DNA of 5,577 nt from Pseudooctadecabacter sp. (lineage in GTDB: Bacteria; Pseudomonadota; Alphaproteobacteria; Rhodobacterales; Rhodobacteraceae). Under the pieces are notes generated by a model that was not told the origin of the DNA, ran no database searches, and was given only the letters and a program-made list of their open reading frames with translations. Positions within the stretch are counted from its first letter, which is position 1; each line of letters starts with the position of its first letter. The translations under genes and the position numbers were made by a program. Location of the stretch: NCBI GenBank assembly GCA_020628265.1, contig JAHDFG010000147.1, positions 1 to 5,577 of the forward strand, read 5' to 3'. This document shows, piece after piece, positions 1 to 5,577 of this stretch.

Positions 1-383
1 TCCAGCAGCTGTTCGATCTGCAACAGCTCGGCCACCTCTTTCATGGCCTTTTCGCGTTCAGGCTTGGGTGTGCCATGCATCTCAAGCCCGAAGGTGATGT
101 TCTGGCCGACCGTCATGTTGGGGTAGAGAGCATAGGACTGGAACACCATCGCGATATTGCGCTTTGATGGATGGACCCCGTTCATCACCTGATCCTTGAT
201 GCGGATCTCACCGCTGGTGATGTCCTCAAGCCCTGCAATCATGTTCAGCAGTGTGGACTTGCCGCAGCCCGAAGGCCCGACCAGGACAAGGAACTCCCCC
301 TCTTGCACGGAAATGTCCACCTTGTGCAGAACCTCGACAGCTCCGTACGATTTTGTTGTGTTGTCGATATCGAGGAAACCCAT
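1..383 (-). CDS. Sugar ABC transporter ATP-binding protein, MalK/UgpC type (N-terminal part, cut by window start)
   Basis: This is the cytoplasmic ATPase subunit that dimerises and hydrolyses ATP to drive sugar import through the two permeases of this operon. The 127 codons present hold the first half of the nucleotide-binding domain: the A-loop tyrosine of TKSYGAVEVL (Y13), a perfect Walker A GPSGCGKST (residues 36-44, bases 252-278) and the Q-loop in MVFQSYALYP (Q82). The ABC signature, Walker B and the C-terminal regulatory/OB domain typical of MalK/UgpC proteins (usually about 330-370 residues in all) lie beyond base 1. The ATG at 381-383 is chosen because GGAG (392-395) lies 8 bases upstream and MGFLDIDNTTKSYG matches the usual start of the family. 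The gene begins 56 bases after the SBP-B stop, so it should be co-transcribed. The exact sugar cannot be told from an ATPase, since some of these subunits serve several transporters. Confidence 0.95.
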   Translation of the reverse strand, partial: MGFLDIDNTTKSYGAVEVLHKVDISVQEGEFLVLVGPSGCGKSTLLNMIAGLEDITSGEIRIKDQVMNGVHPSKRNIAMVFQSYALYPNMTVGQNITFGLEMHGTPKPEREKAMKEVAELLQIEQLL

Positions 384-406
384 TTCCGTCGCTCCGTTTC
401 TTTGGG

Positions 407-433
407 TGGGGCGCGCAATCATCACGCGCCCCA
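407..433 (-). promoter_or_regulatory. GC-rich stem-loop between SBP-B and the ATPase gene
   Basis: There is a perfect 9-bp inverted repeat: TGGGGCGCG at 407-415 pairs with CGCGCCCCA at 425-433 around a 9-base loop. It begins 6 bases after the SBP-B stop codon. On the transcribed strand it is followed by an A-rich stretch and the ATPase Shine-Dalgarno, not by a U-run, so it is not a standard intrinsic terminator. A stem here could protect the 3' end of the SBP-B message or partly block read-through, giving more binding protein than ATPase. That role is inference from position. Confidence 0.55.
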
Positions 434-439
434 GTGATA

Positions 440-1690
440 TTACAGGGCCAGTTCAACCGCTTCCGCAAGTTGCTCTGCTGCTTCTTCAGGTGTCATGTCG
501 GTGTTGAAAAACTCGGTGATGACGTCCGTGGCAGCCCCCACAACGCTGGCGCCAGCCGCATGGGTTCCTGCAAATGTGGGCACGGCCGTTCCGGCCGTAT
601 CACTTGCCGAGAAATCAGCCGCCGTCGCTTGCGAACAGGCATCAAGAGCAGAGAAATCCGCATCCGTCCGCGCGGGGATCGCACCCTTTGCCTGATTGAA
701 CGCGACCTGAACCTCGGGGTCCATAATCGCACTTGCCAGGGTCGCTTGTGCATTTGCTGCATCCGCATCCGGCTGGGCAAAGAAACTCAGCGAATTCACG
801 AGATAGACAAACCCGCCGTCACCCGTCTTGGGGACCGGAATACAAGCAAAGTCTTCGCCCGCGACCTGCCCCGCATTGGTGAACTCACCCTTGGCCCAGT
901 CACCCATGATCTGCATCGCGGCGTCGCCGTTGATGACCATTGCAGTGGCAAGGTTCCAATCGCGGCCCGAGAAATCTTCATCGACCATGCCGCGGATCTC
1001 TGCCATCTGCGCAAAGACAGATTGCATGGTGTCGGACCGCAGCGCATCAAGGTCGAGGTCAACAAGTGCAGCACGGTAGAAATCCGCACCACCAACACCA
1101 AGGACAAGCGCTTCGAACATATAGGCTTCCTGCCACGCCTGCCCGCCATGGGCGATCGGCACAATACCCGCTTCGACGAACCGTGGGGCCAGCGCGTTGA
1201 ACTCGTCCCACGTCGTGGGGAAGTCCGCGCCGATGGCATCAAAGGCCGCGCGCGACGCCCAGATCATGTCGGTCCGGTGCACGTTCGTGGGCGCTGCAAC
1301 ATAGGCACCATTGATCTTGTTGAAGTCCTGCACGGCCTGCGGAAGCACATCGTCCCATCCTTCGGCCTCGGCTACTGCGTTGACGTCACCAAGGATGCCT
1401 TCATTGGCCCAATCGATGATGTTTTGACCCAGCATCAACATGGCTGCCGGCGGATCACCTGCTGCGATACGCGCCTGAAGCGCGGTCTTGGCCTGATCGC
1501 CGCCACCGCCTGCGACGGGCGCATCCTCCCAGCCAATTCCAGCGTCGACGACCTTGTCCCTAATCACACCGAGGGCCGCGGCTTCGCCCCCGGATGTCCA
1601 GAAATGCATGACTTCGACGCTGGTCTCCGCGACGGCCTGTGCCGACGAAAAACAAAGCGTAAGCGCAGCTATGTTGGCAATTCTTTTCAT
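440..1690 (-). CDS. Periplasmic sugar-binding protein, second copy (SBP-B) of a CUT1 ABC transporter
   Basis: This is an extracellular solute-binding protein of the COG1653 (family 1) glucose/mannose-type group, 416 residues. The ATG at 1688-1690 is preferred over an in-frame ATG 18 bases upstream (1706-1708). It gives a clean signal peptide (MKRIANIAAL, a hydrophobic core, then likely cleavage after AQAVA, about residue 21), and GAGG (1701-1704) lies 10 bases before it, inside the would-be longer N-terminus. Family hallmarks are HFWTSGGE (29-36), AGGGGDQA (60-67), IPIAHGG-like VPIAHGG (177-183), GRDWNLATAM (242-251) and MGDWAKGEF (262-270). Cys283 and Cys352 match a cysteine pair in SBP-A and may form a disulfide. 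It is a clear paralogue of SBP-A: residues 239-281 are 35/43 identical to SBP-A 242-284. It is less alike around 283-305 and 350-380, where pocket residues are expected. Its place between permease and ATPase genes is unusual. The ligand is presumably a sugar, but which one is unknown. Confidence 0.93.
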   Translation of the reverse strand: MKRIANIAALTLCFSSAQAVAETSVEVMHFWTSGGEAAALGVIRDKVVDAGIGWEDAPVAGGGGDQAKTALQARIAAGDPPAAMLMLGQNIIDWANEGILGDVNAVAEAEGWDDVLPQAVQDFNKINGAYVAAPTNVHRTDMIWASRAAFDAIGADFPTTWDEFNALAPRFVEAGIVPIAHGGQAWQEAYMFEALVLGVGGADFYRAALVDLDLDALRSDTMQSVFAQMAEIRGMVDEDFSGRDWNLATAMVINGDAAMQIMGDWAKGEFTNAGQVAGEDFACIPVPKTGDGGFVYLVNSLSFFAQPDADAANAQATLASAIMDPEVQVAFNQAKGAIPARTDADFSALDACSQATAADFSASDTAGTAVPTFAGTHAAGASVVGAATDVITEFFNTDMTPEEAAEQLAEAVELAL

Positions 1691-1751
1691 TTGTGATTTT
1701 CCTCTCATGTTGGGATCGGCTCACGTAACCGATGGTTGTTGATCTCAACAC

Positions 1752-1782
1752 GGTCGGGGGCGGTTGCAGCCGCCTCCCGACC
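1752..1782 (-). promoter_or_regulatory. GC-rich stem-loop between the second permease and SBP-B
   Basis: The inverted repeat pairs 1752-1763 (GGTCGGGGGCGG) with 1770-1782: twelve pairs, a single bulged T at 1775 and a 6-base loop (TTGCAG). It starts 10 bases after the permease stop codon, within the 102-base gap before SBP-B. No U-run follows it on the transcribed strand. It is the most stable-looking hairpin of the window. It could act as a weak terminator, a 3' stabiliser of the permease message, or a processing boundary that lets SBP-B be expressed at a different level. I found no convincing sigma-70 promoter in the rest of the gap. Confidence 0.6.
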
Positions 1783-1792
1783 ACTAAACTCG

Positions 1793-2674
1793 TTACCCTT
1801 TCACTGATCCGGCCATCAGACCGCGCACGAAGTAGCGACCCGCAACGATGTAAACGATAAGGGTTGGAAGTGCGGCGAGGATCGCCCCCGCGAAATGCAC
1901 GTTGTATTCCTTTACCCCGGTGGAAGACTGAACAAGGTTGTTCAAAGCGACCGTCATCGGCTGGCTGTTCGCCCCTGCAAAGGACGCCCCGAACAGGAAG
2001 TCATTCCAGATGTTGGTGAACTGCCAGATGATCGACACCACCGCGATCGGACCCGACGAGGGCAGCAGGATGCGCCAGAAGATCTGGAAGAACCCTGCCC
2101 CGTCGATCTGCGCAGCCCGAACCAATTCGGTGGGGAAAACGGCGTAGTAGTTGCGGAAATAGAGCGTCGTGAACCCGACCCCGTAGACCACGTGCACCAG
2201 CACCAGCCCCCATGTCGTGCCAGCCATCCCCATCAGGCCCAGCATCCGTGCCATGGGAATTAGAACAATCTGGAACGGGATGAAGCAGGCAAACAGCATC
2301 AGGCCGAACAGGATCGTATCCCCGCGAAACCGCCATTTGGTCAGCACATAGCCGTTCAAAGCCCCCAACACGGTGGAGATCACAACGGCCGGCACCACCA
2401 TGGAGATGGAGTTCCAGAAGTACGGGCGCAGTCCGGTCGGTTCGACCCCGATCTGGGCCGACGACCACGCTTTAGCCCATGGCTCCAGCGTAAAGGCCTG
2501 CGGCAGGTTCATCATCCCACCGCCGGTGATCTCACCCAGTGGTTTGACGGAATTCACAACCATCACATAGAGCGGCAGCATGTAGAACAATGCGAACAGC
2601 AGCAGCACAAGGTAGATCAAAGTCCGTGTGACGCGGCCTGTGCGAATGGCAGTATCTTGGGAAGCGACAGACAT
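1793..2674 (-). CDS. Sugar ABC transporter permease, MalG/GtsC type
   Basis: This is the second inner-membrane subunit of the importer, 293 residues, the usual length for MalG-like permeases. About six hydrophobic segments are visible near residues 18-40, 86-111, 118-145, 153-173, 208-230 and 259-282. The cytoplasmic EAA loop that docks on the ATPase is clear: ELVRAAQIDGA, then ILLP (183-205), with the conserved D191-G192. The short C-terminal tail RYFVRGLMAGSVKG is typical of MalG-type permeases. The ATG (2672-2674) overlaps the TAA of the upstream permease as TAATG, with GGGAG (2683-2687) 8 bases upstream inside that gene, so the two are probably translationally coupled and made in equal amounts. 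The protein should form a heterodimer with the preceding permease. The substrate is inferred only from family resemblance to glucose/mannose importers. Confidence 0.95.
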   Translation of the reverse strand: MSVASQDTAIRTGRVTRTLIYLVLLLFALFYMLPLYVMVVNSVKPLGEITGGGMMNLPQAFTLEPWAKAWSSAQIGVEPTGLRPYFWNSISMVVPAVVISTVLGALNGYVLTKWRFRGDTILFGLMLFACFIPFQIVLIPMARMLGLMGMAGTTWGLVLVHVVYGVGFTTLYFRNYYAVFPTELVRAAQIDGAGFFQIFWRILLPSSGPIAVVSIIWQFTNIWNDFLFGASFAGANSQPMTVALNNLVQSSTGVKEYNVHFAGAILAALPTLIVYIVAGRYFVRGLMAGSVKG

Positions 2675-3567
2675 TACTTCTTCTCCCGCAGTTCAGCGTA
2701 AAGGTAGGGGATCATGATGGCCGCAATTGTCATCAGCATGATCGTGGCAGACGCGGCACCGATGCCCATCTGGTTGCGACTGAACGTATAGGAATACATG
2801 AACGTCGCGGGCAGTTCGGTGGCCCGCCCCGGCCCTCCGCCGGTCAGGGCAATCACAAGGTCAAAGGTCTTGATCGCCAAGTGGGACAGGATCACGAACG
2901 CCGACAGGAAGGCAGGCCGCAGCTGGGGAATGATGATCCGGCGGTAGAGGTTCCAGTTCGACGCACCATCCATCTGTGCGGCCTTCAGGATCTCGTTGTC
3001 GATCCCGCGCAGACCCGCGAGGAACATGGCCATGACGAAACCGGACGTCTGCCAGACCGCGGCCAGAACAACTGTGTAGATGGCAAAGTCGCGGTTCTTG
3101 ATCCAGTCGAACTCGAACGTTTCCCAGCCCCAAGTCTGCAGAACATTCTCAAGGCCGATGCCGGGATCAAGGAACCATTTCCATGCCGTCCCCGTCACGA
3201 TGAACGACAGCGCCATGGGATAAAGGTAGATCGTGCGGATGACCCCCTCGGCCCGGACTTTCTGATCGAGAAAGATCGCAAGGCCCAAACCCAGAACGGT
3301 GCAGATGGTGATATAGAGGGCGGCGAAGATGCCCATGTTGGTCAGCGAGACTTCCCAATGGCTGAGACGCCAGAGTTTGGAATAATTCTCCCAGCCGACC
3401 CAGCCGTAGGACGGCAACAAACGGCTGTCGGTGAACGACAGATACACCGAGAAAATGATGAAGCCGTAGACAAAGACCAGAACCAGCGCCAGCGATGGTG
3501 ACAGCACCAGCTTCGGCAACCAGGTTTGTAGCCGCGTCTTGAAATCCGCGTCGGCAGTCTGTGCCAT
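2674..3567 (-). CDS. Sugar ABC transporter permease, MalF/GtsB type
   Basis: This is the first inner-membrane subunit of the importer, 297 residues, with about six predicted membrane segments (roughly 20-45, 76-100, 109-132, 160-184, 218-242 and 268-291). The EAA loop ELKAAQ-type motif reads EILKAAQMDGA and ends in IIIP (192-214), with the invariant D200-G201. TGGGPGRATELPATFMY (242-258) is typical of the CUT1 MalF-like half. It lacks the long N-terminal extension of enterobacterial MalF, as most relatives do. The ATG at 3565-3567 is preferred over the GTG directly before it (3568-3570); AGAGGGGG (3574-3581) supplies a ribosome-binding site. The gene follows SBP-A after a 92-base gap holding a stem-loop and overlaps the next permease by one base. 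Confidence 0.95.
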   Translation of the reverse strand: MAQTADADFKTRLQTWLPKLVLSPSLALVLVFVYGFIIFSVYLSFTDSRLLPSYGWVGWENYSKLWRLSHWEVSLTNMGIFAALYITICTVLGLGLAIFLDQKVRAEGVIRTIYLYPMALSFIVTGTAWKWFLDPGIGLENVLQTWGWETFEFDWIKNRDFAIYTVVLAAVWQTSGFVMAMFLAGLRGIDNEILKAAQMDGASNWNLYRRIIIPQLRPAFLSAFVILSHLAIKTFDLVIALTGGGPGRATELPATFMYSYTFSRNQMGIGAASATIMLMTIAAIMIPYLYAELREKK

Positions 3568-3610
3568 CACGCGCCCCCTCTAGGCAAAAAATTGAAAGTG
3601 TCTTGTTTGC

Positions 3611-3638
3611 GGTGGGGCGACACAAACGCCGCCCCACC
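3611..3638 (-). promoter_or_regulatory. GC-rich stem-loop between SBP-A and the first permease
   Basis: A perfect 9-bp inverted repeat pairs GGTGGGGCG (3611-3619) with CGCCCCACC (3630-3638) around a 10-base loop. It lies 21 bases after the SBP-A stop. A run of six U (plus-strand A at 3586-3591) lies about 19 bases after the stem on the transcript, too far for a normal intrinsic terminator. Stem-loops between a binding-protein gene and its permease genes are a known way to keep binding protein in excess (the malE-malF case). That role is inferred here. Confidence 0.55.
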
Positions 3639-3650
3639 ACTGGGAGGACC

Positions 3651-3668
3651 GCTCAGCGCTTACTGAGC
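3651..3668 (-). promoter_or_regulatory. Short stem-loop spanning the SBP-A stop codon
   Basis: GCTCAG (3651-3656) pairs with CTGAGC (3663-3668), a 6-bp stem with a 6-base loop that contains the TAA stop of SBP-A (3660-3662). It is 13 bases from the larger stem at 3611-3638, and the two could form together as a tandem 3' structure. A stem of this length can arise by chance in GC-rich DNA, so confidence is low. Confidence 0.3.
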
Positions 3669-4913
3669 AATTTCCACAGCTGTGATCAGTTCGTCGACCG
3701 CGGTTTCGCTGTCGAATTCACCGTTGAAGTGGGCTGTGATCACGTCATACATCGCGTTCTTCACAGCCGCTTCGTTGGCGTGGCCGTGGGCCATGGAGCC
3801 GAACAGGTTGCCACTGGCTGCAGCTGCCGCCAGATCGGCCATGCCCTGCTTGCCACAGTCGTCGAAATCCGCGTCGGACACGTCGGTCCGTGCGGGCACA
3901 GACCCTTTGACCACGTTGAACGCGGACTGGAACGAAGGCGACAGGATCGCAGAGGCAAGCGCCGCCTGCTCGGACGAAACCGACCCACCCTGATCGAACA
4001 TCATGAACTGGTCGGCGTTGAACGTCACCTGATCCTGCGTGCCCGGGAAGCGGAAGCACAGGAAGTCTTCGCCCGGGGTTTGGCCCGCGTTCAGGAATTC
4101 ACCCTTGGCCCAGTCGCCCATCATCTGGAAACCGGCCTCGCCGTTGATGACCATTGCCGTGGCAAGGTTCCAGTCACGACCGGAGAAGTTCTCGTCCACA
4201 TTGGCGCGGATCACGGCCATGCGGTCAAAAGCTTCCTTCATCGCGTCTGAACCCAGCGCTTCGGGGTCGAGGTCGATAAAGGCCGCCTGATACCCGTCGG
4301 GCCCCAGCGTGGACATGGCGACCGCATCGAACACGGTTGCTTCCTGCCAGGGCTGACCACCATGGGCGATCGGTGTCACGCCAGCGGCAGCAAGCGTGTC
4401 GAGGGCTGCTGCAAAGTCTTCCCATGTTTCAGGCACTGCGATGCCATTGGCGTCCAGCACGGCCTTGTTGGCCCAGACCCAGTTGGTGGAATGCACGTTC
4501 ACAGGGGCAGACACCCAAGCGCCGTCCACTTTGGCGAATTGTTGCAGGGCGGCAGGCACCACGTCGTCCCAGCCCTCGGCCGCAGCCACGTCGTTGAGGT
4601 TCGCCAAAGCGCCCTGATTGGCCCAATCGATGATGTCGAAGCCAAGGCCCTGCACGGCCGTCGGAGCATTGCCAGCCGTGACACGAGCACGCAGAACCGT
4701 CATCGCCTGTTCGCCACCACCGCCAGCAACTGGCATATCCGTCCAGCTGACGCCCTGCCCTTCAAGGTCTTCTTTCAGCACGTTCAGTGCAGCGGCTTCA
4801 CCGCCGGATGTCCACCAGTGCAGGACTTCCACACCGTGGCCGTCTGCCTTGGCCGCACCAGCGGCAGCCGTAAGCGCCAGCGCAATCGCTGTCGTCTTCA
4901 AGTAAGAACGCAT
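3660..4913 (-). CDS. Periplasmic sugar-binding protein, first copy (SBP-A) of a CUT1 ABC transporter
   Basis: This is an extracellular solute-binding protein of the COG1653 glucose/mannose-type group (GtsA-like), 417 residues. The ATG at 4911-4913 is chosen because GGGAGG (4921-4926) lies 7 bases upstream and a standard signal peptide follows (MRSYLKTTAI, Ala-rich core, probable cleavage AAKA/DG after residue 23). An in-frame ATG at 4926-4928 overlaps the Shine-Dalgarno and is unlikely. Family motifs are LHWWTSGGE (31-39), AGGGGEQA (63-70), TPIAHGG (180-186), GRDWNLATAM (245-254), MGDWAKGEF (265-273), VKGSVPAR (335-342) and SMAHGHA (373-379). By recollection of Pseudomonas glucose-binding protein, W33, W34, E39, K336 and H376 match sugar-contacting residues, which makes this the more conventional copy. 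Cys286 and Cys353 may form a disulfide. It is followed by the permease pair, the normal order for such operons, and preceded by an aldehyde dehydrogenase. Confidence 0.95.
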   Translation of the reverse strand: MRSYLKTTAIALALTAAAGAAKADGHGVEVLHWWTSGGEAAALNVLKEDLEGQGVSWTDMPVAGGGGEQAMTVLRARVTAGNAPTAVQGLGFDIIDWANQGALANLNDVAAAEGWDDVVPAALQQFAKVDGAWVSAPVNVHSTNWVWANKAVLDANGIAVPETWEDFAAALDTLAAAGVTPIAHGGQPWQEATVFDAVAMSTLGPDGYQAAFIDLDPEALGSDAMKEAFDRMAVIRANVDENFSGRDWNLATAMVINGEAGFQMMGDWAKGEFLNAGQTPGEDFLCFRFPGTQDQVTFNADQFMMFDQGGSVSSEQAALASAILSPSFQSAFNVVKGSVPARTDVSDADFDDCGKQGMADLAAAAASGNLFGSMAHGHANEAAVKNAMYDVITAHFNGEFDSETAVDELITAVEIAQ

Positions 4914-4943
4914 TTGGTTTCCTCCCATTTCGCGTTTCGTTAC

Positions 4944-4962
4944 GGCGCGCATCTCACGCGCC
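4944..4962 (-). promoter_or_regulatory. Short GC-rich stem-loop at the aldehyde dehydrogenase stop codon
   Basis: GGCGCG (4944-4949) pairs with CGCGCC (4957-4962), a 6-bp stem whose 7-base loop holds the TGA stop of the dehydrogenase (4954-4956). The bases resemble the SBP-B 3' stem (GCGCGC, an AT-containing loop, CACGCGCC in both). It sits in the 40-base gap before SBP-A, with no U-run after it. It may mark a boundary between the dehydrogenase and transporter parts of the transcript, but a chance palindrome is possible. Confidence 0.35.
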
Positions 4963-5577
4963 CGCCTCCACCCAAGGTGACCGGCTGTCGCGTCCCACGC
5001 GCATTACCAGTGACTTCACCTCAAGAAATTCGTCGTATCCGTATTTGCCGATCTCACGGCCCTGCCCCGATTGCTTGACCCCGCCAAAGGCAAGCTCGGG
5101 GTAGCCATCCATCCACGTGTTGGTCCAAACCGTGCCGGCATGGGCGCGACGCGAGAACTCAAGACAGGTGTGGATGTCATTGCTCCAGATGCCTGCGGAC
5201 AGGCCGTAGTCGCTGTCATTGGTCAGCTGGATGGCTTCATCGAGTGTTTTGAAGGTCAAAACGGTCAGGACGGGGCCGAACACCTCTTCCCGCGCAATGG
5301 CCATATCAGGTGACACATTGCTGATGACCGTGGGCTGATAGAACTGCGGCCCCAGGCCCTCGACCTCCAGCGGCCCTCCCCCGATCTCGACCTTTGCGCC
5401 TGCCTTGATGGCGTCCTGCACGTAGGCGTCGATCTTGGCGTTGTGGTCTGCCGTGACAATGGCGCCGACCTGTGTGCTGTCATCCAGCGGGTCGCCGAAT
5501 TTAACCTTGCGCGACATCTCGACCACGCGGGCCACGAAGGCCTCGGCGATGTCCTCGTGCACGATGATCCGGCTGGA
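4954..5577 (-). CDS. NAD(P)+-dependent aldehyde dehydrogenase (C-terminal part, cut by window end)
   Basis: This oxidises an aldehyde to the carboxylate with NAD(P)+ in the cytoplasm. The 207 residues present are the C-terminal catalytic and oligomerisation part of the ALDH superfamily. The visible start SSRIIVHEDI corresponds to the stretch just after the catalytic cysteine (the GQxC...SR motif), so that cysteine should be a few codons beyond base 5577 and is not missing. Seen directly are VGAIVT (37-42), FYQPTVI (79-85), the conserved EEVFGPV with the cofactor-binding glutamate (97-103), NDSDYGLSAGIWS (120-132) and FGGVKQSGQGRE (164-175). The overall style recalls betaine-aldehyde or aminobutyraldehyde dehydrogenases, but many roles share these motifs, so no substrate is assigned. 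The frame is open to the window edge, so the GTG at 5562 is an internal valine codon. The gene ends 40 bases before SBP-A and is probably co-transcribed with it. Confidence 0.95.
   Translation of the reverse strand, partial: SSRIIVHEDIAEAFVARVVEMSRKVKFGDPLDDSTQVGAIVTADHNAKIDAYVQDAIKAGAKVEIGGGPLEVEGLGPQFYQPTVISNVSPDMAIAREEVFGPVLTVLTFKTLDEAIQLTNDSDYGLSAGIWSNDIHTCLEFSRRAHAGTVWTNTWMDGYPELAFGGVKQSGQGREIGKYGYDEFLEVKSLVMRVGRDSRSPWVEAGA

Noticed and set aside
1645..1656. Possible lipoprotein cysteine in the SBP-B signal peptide (Cys13)
   Set aside because: The residues before it (LTLC) do not fit a lipobox, which needs a small residue directly before the cysteine, and a normal AVA cleavage site follows.
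251..1696. Long open frame on the plus strand opposite SBP-B (similar ones at 2881-3501, 3561-4250 and 4362-5078)
   Set aside because: They lie antisense to well-recognised genes, their translations are rich in Arg, His, Pro and Cys without any known motif, and long mirror frames are usual in GC-rich DNA.
1691..1751. Promoter or operator before SBP-B (TTGAGA at about 1743-1748 on the minus strand; inverted repeat ATCGG/CCGAT at 1715-1733)
   Set aside because: No -10-like hexamer lies at a suitable distance from TTGAGA, and the repeat has only five pairs with a 9-base loop, within chance expectation.
3586..3638. Intrinsic terminator after SBP-A, made of the 9-bp stem and the six-U run
   Set aside because: The U-run is about 19 bases from the stem. 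A 5-bp alternative stem (GTGTC/GACAC, 3599-3603 with 3619-3623) lies nearer to it but is too weak to claim an attenuator.
5560..5577. Aldehyde dehydrogenase lacking its catalytic cysteine or starting at a GTG at 5562
   Set aside because: The reading frame runs open to the window edge with matching family residues (SSRIIV). The gene is simply cut, and the cysteine should lie just outside the window.
1..5577. A novel defence, mobile or enzymatic system
   Set aside because: All coding space is taken by recognisable transporter and dehydrogenase genes. No transposase, integrase, array repeat or unexplained gene-sized gap remains; the longest gap is 102 bases.

Overview
The window carries six genes, all on the minus strand and closely packed. 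Moderately high GC, Gram-negative-type signal peptides and the style of the transport proteins suggest an alphaproteobacterium, plausibly of the Roseobacter/Rhodobacteraceae group. That placement is inference from protein style, not from a marker gene.

Read in the direction of transcription (high to low coordinates), the layout is as follows. (1) The C-terminal 207 residues of an NAD(P)+-dependent aldehyde dehydrogenase, cut by the window edge at 5577. (2) A periplasmic sugar-binding protein, here called SBP-A (4913-3660). (3) and (4) Two ABC permeases (3567-2674 and 2674-1793) that overlap by one base. (5) A second sugar-binding protein, SBP-B (1690-440), clearly a paralogue of SBP-A. (6) The first 127 codons of a MalK/UgpC-type ATPase (383-1), cut by the window start. 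Genes 2 to 6 form one carbohydrate-uptake (CUT1) ABC transporter of the glucose/mannose type, like the Gts systems of Pseudomonas. The binding proteins capture sugar in the periplasm, the two permeases form the channel, and an ATPase dimer powers transport. The aldehyde dehydrogenase ends 40 bases before SBP-A and is probably part of the same transcription unit, but its substrate cannot be read from the sequence.

The noteworthy feature is the duplicated binding protein. SBP-B sits between the second permease and the ATPase, and several positions believed to line the sugar pocket differ from SBP-A. Both copies have similar ribosome-binding leaders and similar GC-rich stem-loops just after the stop codon, so the duplication may have included the flanks. 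Every non-overlapping gap between genes holds a GC-rich stem-loop without an adjacent U-run. These look like mRNA-stabilising or attenuating elements rather than terminators. No promoter could be identified with confidence. I see no RNA gene, mobile element, CRISPR array or evident new defence or enzymatic system. Apart from the duplicated binding protein, this is an ordinary sugar-uptake operon.
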